Shown in pieces: positions 31,932-45,399 of a stretch of DNA of 64,000 nt (positions within the stretch are counted from its first letter, which is position 1; each line of letters begins with the position of its first letter). This DNA is from Brassica napus. Taxonomy: Eukaryota > Streptophyta > Magnoliopsida > Brassicales > Brassicaceae. The position numbers and the translations under genes were made by a program. The notes beneath the pieces were generated by a model, which was not told the DNA's origin, did not search any database, and worked only from the letters and a program-made list of their open reading frames with translations. The stretch is taken from positions 51,097,218 through 51,161,217 of the forward strand of contig NC_063448.1 of the NCBI RefSeq assembly GCF_020379485.1, given 5' to 3'.

Positions 31932-33128
31932 ATTGTTTCTTGGGAAAATTGCCAAAATAGAACAAAAATTTAGCATGGTTGTCCTTTTGGTATAAAACTA
32001 ATTTTGTCCATTTTATCTTTTTTTTACCCTTTTCATTTCTGAAATTTAATGAAAAAAATAGTTTTATGAATCAAAAAAATTATTAAAAATATAAACAATT
32101 AATAAAACACCAATATACACAAACACATATATTTTTTTGGTTGAAAAACTTGATAAATACTATTTTTTAATTTTTGCTATACTAAAAGTAGAATTCGTCT
32201 TCTACGGAAAATGAGTTAGTAGAAAACGAATTCCAGAATAAACAAATCCATATGTTTTTTTAAGAACGAAAAATCTACTTTTAATTAAAATTCTAAATAT
32301 GGAGAATACGAATTCTACTAATTGTAAAGATATCTACTTTTCTCTCAAAAGCAGTTTCTACTTTTATAAAGTATTCTAAAATTTCGGGAATGCGAAATCT
32401 AAATACAACATGTAAATCTACATAAGGTAGAAATTGCATTCAAGATTTTTGTCATGGTTCTACTCATTGTAGAAGGTGACTTCTACGGATAAAAAAAACA
32501 TGTTTTTCGAAAATTAAGGAAGTTTTTGTTAAGAAAATATTCTAAAAATATTATAACTTCCTAAAATGTGTTTTGATCGATTTGCTTTGCCAAAATATTA
32601 AAAAAAAAACGATTTTTCCTTTTCTTGTTAATCAATCTATGATTTTCCCATAATTAGTCTTGTGATTTTCACAAACTCTTGTTCTATGATGCATATCTAT
32701 ACAACATGTGGTGTTTGGAAATTTAGAGCAACCACGGGATGAGTTTTTTTGGGTGATGACAAAGTGGGTAGACTACTGTTATTAGAATCAAGTTATATCT
32801 TAGAAGATTTTAAAAGAATGGTTGCAGAGGATTTTGATATGGAAGAAGATTAGAGTTAGTATGGATATTTGGTTCCGTATTTCAGTGTCTTTTGTTCCCT
32901 TTTTTAAATTGTTTTTACATTTTTTGTCTTTCTGAAACATTTTATTTTTATCCTTTTTCATTAAACTTTTAAAAATGGTTTTAATGTATGTTTAATTTGA
33001 TTAATGAAATGTTAGTTTTGGCATTATGAAAAATATTATACTATAGGGACAACTTAGTGATGGTATTATACCAAGGGGACAACTATCCTAAATTTTTGTT
33101 CCGTTTTGGCAGTTTTTCATTGTTTCTT
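31932..33128 (+). mobile_element. MULE deletion derivative with 10-bp TSD
   Basis: The element (31942-33118) has inverted ends: GGGAAAATTGCC...TTTAGCATGGTTGTCC at the left, and the complement of AGGATAGTTGTCCCC...GGCAGTTTTTC at the right. It is flanked by ATTGTTTCTT at 31932-31941 and 33119-33128. Its interior (32640-32860) matches the 5' end of the large MULE transposase gene at 61440-61650, including TTCACAAACTCTTGTTCTAT. A stop follows, and the rest of the gene is missing. Left ends of both elements are also similar (31942 and 60721). Confidence 0.85.
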
Positions 33129-33366
33129 TAGCTTCCCCTTTTACTATGTTGTTAATTTCTTTTTCCTGGTATAGTAAAAAGTGTGTCAATAACGTTTTGA
33201 GATACATAGATTTCATGAGGAGATGTTGCCAATATAGACGCAAAGAGCTAATTAATTTTGTTGTAGCACATTCATATAGTTAATGGTTTTCAGTGTACTT
33301 GTTTAATAATAGAGAATTTGGACTTATGATAGAAAATCAACAGTGAAAGCTTGAATGTAAAAGGCA

Positions 33367-33585
33367 TTAAATGGTGAAGAGGCGAATAAGGACACTTGAA
33401 TCTGCCAGCTTGAAGTGGGTGTTGCTTCTTGCAACCTCAAAGCAACTGATCTTATAAGTGGCCCCTTCTTTCAGAAAGTGTTTGATAGTGTTAAGCCGAT
33501 GCATGTTGATAGACCCTTGCAGAAGGGTCGATTGTGAAAAGTGAAAACATGAAATGCGGTCGACTGAGAATAATTTTGTGAACAT
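33367..33585 (-). pseudogene. RPA/DUF223-like OB-fold fragment
   Basis: The minus-strand frame carries FLKEGATYKISCFEVARSN followed by a beta-rich end (KLADSSVLIRLFTI). This fits the DUF223 OB-fold family related to replication protein A. RPA-like genes are typical cargo of plant Helitrons, which agrees with its position inside one. Only a short segment is left. Confidence 0.55.
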
Positions 33586-33700
33586 CTATTACAATAAAAT
33601 CACAAAGAGTTAGTTTTTTTTTTCTCAATGATCTAATGATAGATACCAAAACCAAACCCGAGAAGTTTCTGATTAATTGTAAGTTTTTTTCATGGTATAC

Positions 33701-34699
33701 CTTAGTGTGAGCGTGAAGGAGGGTTTGGGCGTTGCTGGCTCAGATTTTCAACAACTGAGATGCCAACCTCTGTCTCCAGCATTAATCTTCTACTCTCCCT
33801 GATTATGTTGCTTGATTGGTCAAGCATCTCCATTGACATTGCAAATCTCTCACCGTGATCACCTGATACCTGGAAGGACTACAATAATGTAACATCTCTG
33901 GCATCTAAGATAGGTTTAGACAGAAGAGCAAGAACACTTTACCGCATGCACATCCGCCATTCCGGGTTCCATCAGATCTTCACGTGTAGATTGGTTAGCA
34001 TCTGGCGAAGACACTCGTTTGAAATCTTTCTTCAATTGGTTCAGATCAGATTTATACTCTCTTAGTTTAGAAAGACACACAAGATTAGCACTCTGCTGCA
34101 AACTTATTGCCTCTAGGTAGAAAAAAAACAGAAGCTATGTTTTAATTTAAGAGAAAAGAACAATAAAAAGATTTATACATAAAGCCAAATAAATGGAAAT
34201 ACCAAGCATCATCTTCTTCCAAGCCAGACTTAATCTCAGCAAGCTTATCCTTCTTCTCTTCTACAAAAATCACATAACAATGAACAAACCTCTACTCTGA
34301 TTTTATGGCATCAGTCTTTAATGAACATGAACATGAACATGTATATGCAATATAATTTCAAGGAAGAACCAAAAAGATTCAGCTACAGAATCATTGTTGA
34401 GCTACTAAAGTTTCCATCTTTACTCTAACCGATTAATCAATCCCTCGAAAAATACTATAATATGAATCCAAGCAATGAGATTACATCACGTATAATTAAT
34501 ATCTAAACATTCTCAGATGCTCGTCAGATCAGTCAGATTAAAGAAGTCAAAACGTTTAGTAAACGTCTCGAAGATTCAATCAGGATCAGAACGTTTTATA
34601 CCTCTGTGGGAGAGAAGCGACGCATAATGAAATTTCCTGGAGAGACTGGTGGAGAGCTCGCAGTACTGATGCTCGAACCCTTTTAAATATGTCGCTCAT
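33701..34699 (-). pseudogene. VTI1-type v-SNARE gene fragment captured with introns
   Basis: Minus-strand exons are about 34699-34602 (MSDIF, then in a shifted frame EHQYCELSTSLSRKF), 34260-34203 (EKKDKLAEIKSGLEE), 34113-33943 (VCLSKLREYKSDLNQLKKDF; GMADVHAV) and 33869-33701 (MEMLDQSSNIIRESRRLMLE; VENLSQQR). Order and splice sites match plant VTI11/12/13 proteins, Golgi/TGN SNAREs for vacuolar transport. A frameshift follows the fifth codon region of exon 1. The C-terminal SNARE helix end and membrane anchor are absent. This is a partial genomic copy, not a functional SNARE. Confidence 0.75.
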
Positions 34700-34739
34700 C
34701 TTCGATCTTAACATAATTATATAACCTCTTTCAGTTCTG

Positions 34740-35380
34740 AGAACGAAGTACCATCGTTGAATCTAATGGAGACATCGGCTTCAGAGAGTCGAAAATTGTT
34801 GTTGCTCAATGAAAAGTTGCCAAAAAAGGGTTAACATGAGGCAGCCATGATTACTGCCCGTCGTCAAGGAGCAGCATGTCAATCCCATTAGTTCACCGCC
34901 CTTCTTGACATTCCTAGCCTCCTAGAACCTCAACAGGGGAATTCGCCATTATTGGTTATTTGCAGAGACTATTCTTTTCGGTTTCAAAGTGGTAGATGAT
35001 GAGTTCGATTAAATGCTGGAGAGTGAGACGTGTGGGATAAATCACGTTAATGGTCAAATTTAAAGTGCAGATAACGCCGTTAGAGAAATTTTTTCCTATA
35101 GAGCATCATCTGAAAAGAAGCGACGGCGGCAGCTCTAGCTCAATATTTCTAAGAAATAGAAACCCTATATACAGTGGGCCTCAATGAAAGGACAGTCTAA
35201 AAGCCCAAACAAATGACATTTTGGTATAAATGTGACGAAAACAATTGGATCCGTACAACTTTTGATAACGAAAAAATGAGTTGAATAAAAAAGAGTTGCC
35301 ACGTGGCAGAAGGAGCCCCATGCTTCCTTGCTGACATGGAAGGCTGCGTGCATCACACAAGTCAACTTTATATATAAAGA
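34740..35380. other. Helitron 5' portion, no gene recognised
   Basis: Sequence between the VTI1-like fragment and the Helitron 5' end. It has less AT bias than the surroundings and may contain degraded captured sequence. I recognise no coding domain. Confidence 0.35.
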
Positions 35381-37430
35381 TATATATATTAGATTTTTTT
35401 GTGGGAAGTAAGAGATTACAATCTTTTAAGTTATATCTAAATTTTAGGAATCTGATAGTAATAGATTAACCATGTCATAAATATTAGGAACAATTTTAGG
35501 AAGTAAAGAATATTGTTTGTGATCTAATCGTTTAAGAAATATACCATTTTTGAATATCTCTTATACTAATGACATCTACGTGGTTATATTGTGCCATTTG
35601 CTATTCTAATTACTTTAGCATAGTAAAATTTATTGGTTATTTTGAATAGAAATATTCATAATTTTCTATTACTATTTATATAATTAAACCCATATGATTT
35701 TTTGTTTGTAAAGAACTCTGACTATCAGATGAAAGTGTTACAATGGGACAAAACAAAATGATGAATCCACAGATTCTCGTACGATTTCTCATGTAAAAAC
35801 AATTTTATTGATTCAGTTATTTGCCTCTGTCAAGTTCAAATTAAAAGAGAGACTTTTCTTTCGGTCAACAATATCTAGGAAAAAAAACAATATCCAGAGA
35901 AATCTAAGAAAAGAAACAATAAATAAACAATCTTAAAACAATGATAATTTAAGTAGTTTTATTAGGGTAATTTAGTAATGCTTTTTAAATATGAAATAAA
36001 AGGCTAGTGGCATGTAAATATTAGAAAAAAAACTAGGGTTAATTTCTAATTATACTTCAGTTTTAATAGATTAGATAAAATAATATTTTAAATTTAATAT
36101 ATATTTACAAAATTGGTTTATTTGCAATTGAAGATAATATTCATCTTCCGTATTTTTTGTTGTTCTTGTTTCAATTGACATGTTTGTGAATTTTCTTTTT
36201 AGTTAATGTAATTTTTTTAAAATTTATTTTTTGTTCTACTTTGTTATAAAAGTAAGTAAATAAAAATGCATAGAAATATCGGTTAAATTCAGTACATACA
36301 TCGTTGATTATTTTTCCATCTTATATATTTTTCAAATATATTTGTAATTTTTTTATTAGTTGGACCAAGATTCACTAGGAAAATTTGTTTATATTAGATA
36401 TTTTTTTAACACTTGTTTGTATTTTAAAATGTTATATTATATCTTATGTGTGAGCTATTAATTTCTTATTTTCTTATTTTTATTTTTTTATATTAAAATT
36501 GTATAATATTATGATATTTGGCATTAGCGTTGTTTCGTCAACTAAAATCCATAATAGGATTGTTGATATAGTTTTAAGAGCTTTGATGGAGCTATTTTAA
36601 TTTTGGAGGTGTAGGTATTTTTGTACATTTGTCTTATTTTAGATCACATAGTTTAATTTTACGATTATTGTCTTTTTCATATTATTTATATAGTGTCTGT
36701 TTTTTGGATCGTAAAAATACTTTTTTTTTTAAATGTCATATCAATACTGAAATTATAGTCCTGATATTTTCTGAAATTCATGACAGAAGATTTTTGTTTA
36801 TCACATTTATTTAAATACAAACTTTTAATCTTCTTTTATATCATGAGGATTTTTCTTTTATCGTTCTTTCGTTTACTATTTTTCAAAAATTGTTCTTGAA
36901 ATCTTCATTTTGATTATGTATTATTTTTTGGTTATAAATTTTCATAAGTGTCTTATTAATTAATGTTTGTTTAAGTTTAGTGATCAAAAACAAAAAGAAA
37001 TGCATCAAATTTATTCATTTTATTTAGTTAATTTTGGTTTGATAAAAAGAGAAAACTTAACCAATATCATAGATGAAATTTCCTAATTTTTATTCTTATG
37101 GATATCAAATATTTATTTTTGAAATTCATGTTTTTGTTCTATTATGTATTTTGAGTTATTTATATGTCTAACTGATTTTATTGTGTTATTTTTAGTTTCT
37201 CAATTTTTTTAAAAAAATTTCTTTTGCTTATTATTTAATAATTGATTGTGGTTTCCCAACAATTATTTCTATTTTATAAGTTTGAATTTGGTGACAAACA
37301 AAATTTAGGGTTCTTCGCGGTGGCATGTTTAGGTGAAGACAATATAGTAAAATAGATTTTTTTTTCTTATTATGAAAATTTACATTTATTTGCAAAATTT
37401 CATTTATTAGAATATGTGAATTTTTCACTA
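35381..37430. other. AT-rich intergenic DNA
   Basis: Long T- and A-rich tract without a convincing ORF. Small open frames are short and low-complexity. Probably decayed repeats. Confidence 0.4.
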
Positions 37431-39353
37431 AATTATTATTTTATTACAATTTTCACATAATTCAAATTATATTAGGTATTTTCACTAAAATTTAATTTTA
37501 TCATTTGTTATGTGTTTCCTTTTGGTTCTCAATTTAAAAAACTATTATGTATTAATCTTTCGTTATGGTTTCCTATTTTTTTGTATTTTTTTCAAATCTG
37601 AGTTTTGTGACTAGAACAAGTATTTTTCTTTGTTAGATTATATATATATATATTTTAGTTTGTGTGATTTTGATGAAATGTGAGATACCATTCTCTTATA
37701 CATTTTAAATGTAAATTTATGTAGAAATTAAATTATTAGTTGTTAAGTATAATTTTAAGAAACTTAAGTTATATTATTTATTTATACTAAAGTTGTAAAA
37801 TTCTTTTTGTTATTTCTTGTTATTTTTTTTTAACTTATTTTCTTTTAAATTTTTTTTTTTTGATTTTGTATTAACTTTTTGTTATGATTTTTATCATTTT
37901 TTTAAATTTCTGTAAACTTGATGTTGATGACAAAGAAGTAAAATAAATCTCTGTGAATTCTTGCTTTTGTTTTATTAGTCTATGTTTTATTAAAAATAAA
38001 AAGTATACTGTAAGATGATTTTCCTCTTTTAAAAGTTTTCTATTTATATTTTATTTTTATGTATTTTGGATTGTATTTTCATTAAATCGCTAGTTGGTTT
38101 TTAAAATTTCAATAAATGCAATTTATATTAAGTATTTTAAACTAAAATATTTTCTTTTGTATTTGTTATATTTTAGTTTTTTTTTCCAAAGTGAATTTGA
38201 ATTTTTTTTAAATTATTTGATTGGGTATTATCACTGATTATTGTTTTCCATTGTTTCTTTTTATTTATGTATTAATAATTGATTATTGTTTTCCATAGTT
38301 TCTTTTTATTCTTTCTTAGATTAAATTTGGTACGAAAAAAAGATTTCTCAAGGTTCACCTTTTTAACTTGATTTGAAGAAACATCTTAAATAACATAAAT
38401 AATTTTTTTTTGTTTTATGAAATTTTCTATTTATTCTTGAATTTCTTTTTCTTTTACTATGTATTGTTGCTAAAATAATATATGTGGATAGAATGATTGA
38501 TGTAAAAAAATTGGTTGAATTGAGAATAGAGTACTAATTATAAAGTATATGGGTTATTTCATGTTTTGTTAATAGATTTGATCTAAATACCAAAAAATGA
38601 AAAATATGAGACAATTTATTAATTTTGTAAAAATTTATAATGTGTGTCAATATTTGGCATAACCTTTGTTTATTTGACTTTAGAAGAGAAAAAAACCAAC
38701 TTTATTATAGTATATAGATATATCTGAGTGGTTCAAAAAACATATATATATATATATATATGTCATCTTTGTAAAGAACTTGAATAATAAAATTTCTTTT
38801 ACCAAAACTTTGATCTATATAGTATTGTATATCAGTAACAACTCAAACACTCTTACTAAGCATCATCTATACTTCAAAGAACAAGCCTAGGGAAAACAAA
38901 AGGTGAACTATACCAAAATATTCTATCAGTAGTAATTACTAGACACCTAAGAGATGCACATGAGTGTGTTGACTTACAACTTAACTTCTGATACCTTAGA
39001 CTTAATGACCTAGTAGTAGTGTAAAGGAGTTGGTTATGTTGTGTCTCTGATTCAAACTACCCTGAGCAAGTGTTGTTCTTTAAAACCAAAACATGAATTA
39101 TGTTACTTGGTTGTTATTGCGCGGCTATTGCAACTGTTGTAATACGATTTTGTGAATATAATTATTGTAATTGAATATTAAATTTTTATTTACACCAATA
39201 AAAACTTGTTACAAATAAAATATATATTTCATGATAACATTTAAAATGGCAACATACATATAATTTATATCAAATAAAACACCCAAATATTTTAAAATAT
39301 ATATATATAAGAAACAATAAGATAATGGAAGACCGTAAATTTGAAACTAATTA

Positions 39354-39653
39354 TTAAGAACATGTATTCAACTTTTCGCAAATGTAATCCTTAATTTTCA
39401 CTAAAAGACCATTAGGTCTACTAACAATATATTCTTCATGACTTGTTAGTTGTTTATTGCAAAACGTTTTGCAATCTACTTCACAAGTTGACGGATCTGG
39501 TTTTCCGGATTCTTTCATGCACTGATTCAAGATGCAATGTTTGACACATTTCTCCACATTGGCTGAAAGAGAAATTTGTGCCTAAAGCATCATAATACAC
39601 ATAGCTACTATCATGAAAATAGTGCATGCTTTTTTCAAAATTTGAGTTTTCAT
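39354..39653 (-). pseudogene. secreted 8-Cys peptide gene, copy 1, nonsense in signal peptide
   Basis: From the ATG at 39653 the frame gives the same signal peptide as the intact copies, but codon 24 is TAG where the others have a Ser codon before Ala-Gln. The mature region remains open and keeps all eight cysteines, with a more divergent C-terminus (SRPNGLLVKIKDYICEKLNT). Translation from the normal start would stop within the leader. See the copy at 53646 for family description. Confidence 0.8.
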
Positions 39654-39969
39654 ACTGTATATATGATTACAGCAAATGTGAAATGTGTATTAGTTTAGTC
39701 TTTTTTTAGATCGTGAACAAGATGATTCTGATATTGTGTTAGTCTTGGTGAATTATATACTAAAGTAAATGATGAGTATTTTTAGAAGTTTGTTTTAGTT
39801 TGGTTGTTGTTTCTTTTTTTTAATGTATATACATCGATTAAGTTGTGCAGAACTTACCTATATTTTGTTGTGTTAGCTATGTAACCAATTTTTGTTATAA
39901 CAATAAAATATATCTTTTTTTGTCAACAACAATAAGATATATTTTTTTGGTAACTATTACAGTCTTAAA
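39654..39969. promoter_or_regulatory. 5' flank of peptide gene copy 1
   Basis: About 320 bp conserved between copies. The minus strand has a TATA-like TATATAATTCACC about 100 bp upstream of the ATG, though this copy reads GTATATAATTC. Confidence 0.5.
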
Positions 39970-41319
39970 CTAGGATATAATCCGCGCCTTGCGGATGATG
40001 AGAATGTTCAAAGCAAAATCAAGACCAGCCATTTGAAATTATGGAATATGCAAGACGTTTAAAGCTGAATGATTTGTACGATTAGATCAGAGTTGTATAT
40101 ATATATAGTAAACCAACGGTCCCTCCTCAATTATTGAGAGTGAAAAAAGGAAGGTGGATAACCTAATTGATCAATTAGCTTATATCATATTTGGCTAACT
40201 CGTACCAAATTAGATCTATCCCCAATATATTATTTGAGAAGTGATGACTAAATATGACATGGAAATTTACATTTCATGTTGATTTATATTTTCGGTTAAA
40301 TTCTTATAATATGGTAATAACTCATATAATGTATTTAATGTTGATTTATATTTTATAGTAAAGTTTTTAGAATATGGTAATAATTCATACATCATTATTA
40401 AAATAAATATATTTAAATATGACACAAAATTCAAAATATTTTTTTTATAATTATAATAAAAAATTTCAACAGTTTTTTATTAAATTATAATTTTTAATCG
40501 TAAAATTATTAGTTTCTTTTATATATCCACAAATTTTATAAATATTGTTTAGTTTTATTTTTTGATAATTATAGAATTTTAGATCAATTTTTAATAAATT
40601 TTATATAAGTCATATATTTAATTCAAAAATAGATAAAAGAATCTATATAAAATTATAATTGTAAATATACACATATATATTCTTAAATATAATTTAAAAT
40701 AAAACTAATATTTTTAATCTTAATTTTTTGTTTAATTAAAGGGAGATTCTCCCAAATAGATATTTTTAAGTTTTTCTCACAAAAAGAGCTCTCAAAGAAA
40801 AATCACCAAAATAGGTTTCATTAAAGATCCAAAGACCCGTATGACCATATATGTTTTCAAAATTCAGACTATTTCAAAAAAAAAATTCCAAATATTTTTT
40901 TGAAATTGGAAAATGCTTTTTGAAACTATGTTTTAAAATTTATATTTTTAAAATTTTATTTTTTATTTTTATTTTTTAAAGATTTTAAACTCCACCCCTT
41001 AACTCTAAATCATAAGATCTAAATTAGTTAACCATAGGGATAAGTGTATATTTAACCATATAATAAAATATTTTGGTCATTTTGATTCTTAGGGACTATA
41101 GTTGCGACAAAAAACTTTTTTAAGGATATCTAAGGGTATTTCTCTTAACTAAATCAAATGTATATTAAAATATTGATAAGAAAATAATAAGATCTACAAT
41201 ATGATTTAAAATTTTATTTTTAAATATAATTTAAATTTTTAAAAGTTATTACTGCACATGGTGCAGGAAAACACTTAACAGACCCGTAAATTTGGAAATT
41301 TGATTCAACCTTGCACTAA
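39970..41319. other. repeat-rich interval with Helitron 3' end and a MITE-like element
   Basis: CTAG at 39970-39973 followed by TCCGCGCCTTGCGGA looks like the 3' hairpin end of a minus-strand Helitron whose 5' end I could not place. At about 40740-41148 an element with inverted ends (GAGATTCTCCCAAATAGATA against the complement of GATATCTAAGGGTATTTCTC) resembles a MULE-type MITE. Its interior is non-coding. Confidence 0.45.
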
Positions 41320-43007
41320 TCCCCTATATATTAATGTGAAAATTGCCACAAATACCACATTCATAGTACTATTTTTCATATCTACACTAATCACTTTTAC
41401 TCTCACTATTAATGAAAGGTAGAAGACACTTATACCCCTAGGGTTAACTAATCTAGACTTGGAGTTTAGAGTTGAGGGGTGGGTAGGGTTTTTAGAATAT
41501 GAAATTTAAGATTCTAATAAATATATAAATAAATACTTAAAAATATAATTAAAAACAATAATTTCAAACATAATATTCGATTTTCAAAAAGAAAGTTTGA
41601 AAAAATAATAAAAATGATTTTGAAAAAAAATTAAATTTTTTTTAAAAAAAAATTCCGAATTTGAAAAAGTATAATTCGAAAACATAAAAAAAAGAAATAT
41701 TTTTTATTTTATTATATTATATTATATTATTTATTATTTATTTATTTTTCTTTAAATAATTATTTATTATATATATAGAGTAGAAAAGTATAAAAGTCTT
41801 TTACCACTTAATGAAAAATGTATTTTTGAAAATGTCCCTTTAGTGGTGGTAAAGATGAAAAGTGGTACCTTGAAAGTGGTAAACATGAAATTTCCCCTAT
41901 ATTAATAGAGAAACATTAAAAAAGTTATAACACGTAGTTTGTATTAATTAAAAAAGTCTCTTGCTGAGTTGTCACGTAGTTGAAATGCTAATTTTGCTTA
42001 CGTGGCGGCTTGAGAATCAATTGAAAATTTTGTTAGTCAAAAATTAAACATATATTGAAAAGTTAATATTTTAATTTTGAAATCTTAATTGTTTTTTTTA
42101 AAATAATTATAAATTATTGAAACCACCAAACATTTTACATTAAGAAAAAATCGTTGGTGTAAAATTTTGTTGCACAAATATGTAAATAATAATAAAATCA
42201 TATGAGTAGAAACCTCAATTAATAAATATAAATATTAAAAGTATACTATATATCTATGTTAATATCATTTAAATTTAATTATATATCATATACGGTAGAT
42301 AAAATTGATTGTTTTGATTTATTTACCCTAAAATGATTGCGAATAAACAAGAGTGGTCGTTTTATTTATATGCGCACGCCAATTTGTTACATAATAGTAA
42401 CTGATTTCTTAGTTAGTTAATATATAATTATTATTTTGTTATTTTATAATATGCAAAAAAAAAACATAAAAAGGAATAAATATAAAATATTTATTCTGAA
42501 TAAGGCTCGGATCTTAACCTAAGTATGTATCTATTTAATACTTTTAAATCTTAAACATTTTCTAAATCTCAGGGCAAAACAAAATAACGAAATGAACATA
42601 AACTCAAAAATCAATATTTGTATCGAGTAATAACCAAAATGAAAATTTCTCATAACCATAATTAACTTTTAAATTGCTAAATCATGAAATAAAATTGATG
42701 TCAAAAAAAATCATGATATAAAACCGAGTTGACATAGTTTCATTGTAACTAAATAGTAGGCCTCAGATTCTTCGGCCTAAATGTTAGGTTCTTATGCGAT
42801 AAGTGAGTTTTTGACCTAAAATATTTGTAAAAATGTGATTAGTTTATTAATAAACAAATTATGTAATTAACAAATTTTTTTTTAGAAAATTGTTTAAGTG
42901 TCAAAAATATTAATTCTATTAAGAATATAAATTTTATTTTCCATACAATATTTCTTAAATATTTATTATATAAATTCACCCTCCGCAAAGCGTAGGTCTT
43001 ATCCTAG
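41320..43007 (+). mobile_element. non-autonomous Helitron with nested insertion at its 5' end
   Basis: Starts A|TCCCCTATATATTAAT at 41320 and ends with a hairpin (CCTCCGCAAAGCGTAGG) and CTAG|T at 43004-43007. At about 41336-41893 an insert with inverted ends (complement of CCACTTTCAAGG, near TGGTAAACATGAAATTTC) separates two copies of CCCTATA(TA)TTAAT, as though duplicated by that insertion. No coding sequence. Confidence 0.6.
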
Positions 43008-43152
43008 TTGCATTATATTTAAAAATTCGAAATTGTCACTTAAGGATTGCGTGATTGAGTATCACTTAAGGATTTCGGGACTGAGTATCCACATAAATAT
43101 ACAAAAACAAAGGAAATTTGGAAACTAATAAAATTTCTTATAAGTATATGTA

Positions 43153-45399
43153 TCCCCTATATATTAATTGAGAAGCATTTGAAAAATTAGAACCTTAATT
43201 TTGTATTAATTAAAAAAAAACCTCAAATCCTAGGTGGCACTCTAAATGCCTTCTAAATTTCATATCAAAGAATTTTAGAGCATCTAATATAAAGTATAGT
43301 TTAATCTAATGGTGTCACATTATTCCATAATTATATAACACTAGAGAACATTATGTTAACCTAAAATATATGAAGTGTGTATTCTTTCCTTAAATAAAAG
43401 CTACGAAATTACCTAATATGATTTACATATATACGGGTATTAATGATTATGAATAATAAAGATTTGATAACAATTTTTGCATCTTTCTTCATTTTTGTTT
43501 AAATTTATATTATTAAAAAAACTTAAACAATCACATTAACCATATAATAAAAAAATTAGATTTTTTCTTATATGTTATATTTTGAATTTTTTAAAATGAT
43601 TTTAAATTACAAAAATGAGGAAACCTTTATATGTTATATATTTTTTTAAAACGACTTTAAAATACAAAAATGAGGACACCATATATGTTATATTTTTCTT
43701 ATATGTTAGAATTTTCTTATATGTTATATTTTGAATTTTTTTAAAAAGACTTTAAATTACAAAAATGTAAGTTTTTCTTAAGTATACGACTAAAAACATT
43801 AAAATGACATGTATCAATTTGATGGTTGATTTGAAAGCTTCCAAAACCATATGGAAGATAAAAGTCAAAATAATTCAACTGTGAAAACAATACTGTTCAC
43901 TTTGTTCAAGAATGTGTTCTTTAGAAAAAATAAAGTTTTTATGTCATATTTTGTTTAATGTCCACTAGAGAACATTATATCAACCTAAAATATAAGAATT
44001 GTGTATTTTTTCCTTAAATAAAAGCTACAAAATTACATAATATGATTTACATATATATGACAATTAATGATTATGAATAATAAAGATTTGATAACAATTT
44101 TTGCATCCTTCTTCATTTATGTTTTATTTTATATTATTAAAAAATAAACAATCACATTAACCATATAATAAAAAATTAGATTTTTTCTTATATGTTATAT
44201 TTTGAATTTTTTAAAATGACTTTAAATTACAAAAATGAGGAAACCTTATATGTTATTTTTTTTTTTAAAAACGACTTTAAAATACAAAAATGAGGACACC
44301 TTATATGTTAGATTTTTTTTATATGTTATATTTTGAATTTTTTAAAACAACTTTAAATTAGAAAAATGTAAGTTTTCCTTAAGTATACAACTAAAAACAT
44401 TAAGATGACATGTATCATTTCGATGGTTGATTTGAAAGCTTTCAAAATCATATGTAAGTTAAAAGTCAAAATAATTCAACTGTGAAAACAATACTATTCA
44501 CTTTTTTAAAATTTTGTTCGAGGAAAAAAAATAAGGTTTTTATGTCATAATTTGTTTAATGTCTACTAGAGAATATTATATTAACCTAAAATATAAGAAG
44601 TGTGTATTCGTTCCCTAAATAAAAGCTACGAAATTACCTAATATGATTTACATATATATGGCAATTAATGATTATGAATAATAAAGATTTGATAACAATT
44701 TTTGCATCCTCCTTCATTTTGTTTAATTTTATATTATTAAAAAAATAAACAATAACATTAACCATATAATAAAAAATTAGATTTTTTCTTATATGTAATA
44801 TTTTGAATTTTTTAAAATGACTTTAAATTACAAAAATGAGGAAACCTTATATGTTATTTTTTTTTTAAAAACAACTTTAAAATACAGAAATGAGGACACC
44901 TTATATGTTAGATTTTTCTTATATGTTAGATTTTTTCTTAGATGTTATATTTTGAATTTTTTAAAACGATTTCAAATTACAAAAATGTAAGTTTTCCTTA
45001 AGTATACGACTAAAAACATTAAAATGACATGTATCAATTCGATGGTTGATTTGAAAGCTTTCAAAACCATATGGAAGATAAAAGTCAAAATAATTCAACT
45101 GTGAAAACAATACTGTTCATTTTTTTTCAAGAATGTGTTCGATGGAAAAAATAAGATTTTTATGTTATAATTTGTTTAATGTCCAATCCGATCAACCCAT
45201 GATGTATTAATTATAGTTTTGTTCCATTATTTTTAATAAAAATTGATCCGATCAATCGGAAAAAAATTATATAATAACAACAAAAAATATTTTATATATG
45301 TAAACAAAATGATCACATATATAAAAAAAACTATCGATAATATATATATATATATATATAAATAAACTCACTCTGCGCAAGGTGCATGTCTTATCCTAG
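43153..45399 (+). mobile_element. non-autonomous Helitron with three internal ~620-bp tandem repeats
   Basis: Starts A|TCCCCTATATATTAATTGAG and ends in a GC-richer hairpin (TGCGCAAGGTGCA) plus CTAG at 45396-45399. The 3' flanking base is A rather than T, so the exact end is less certain. The interior consists mainly of three direct repeats beginning near 43330, 43965 and 44565. Confidence 0.6.
43330..45185. repeat. three ~620-bp tandem repeats
   Basis: Each unit carries AGAGAA(C/T)ATTATRTTAACC, TGATTATGAATAATAAAGAT, GACATGTATCA and GTCAAAATAATTCAACTGTG in the same order. The copies are similar along their length and differ by small indels. Confidence 0.85.

Larger units (their letters stand above)
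30590..35380 (-). mobile_element. Helitron (minus orientation) with captured VTI1-type SNARE gene
   Basis: The minus strand starts TCTTTATATATAAAGTTGAC at 35380 and ends with a GC-rich palindromic stretch (CCCCTACGGGCGGGCC) and CTAG at 30590-30593. It is inserted between A and T. These are the TC...hairpin...CTRR ends of plant Helitrons. The 4.8-kb interior holds an RPA/DUF223-like OB-fold fragment, a VTI1-type gene copy with introns, and a nested MULE derivative. No RepHel gene is visible, so it is non-autonomous. Confidence 0.7.
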
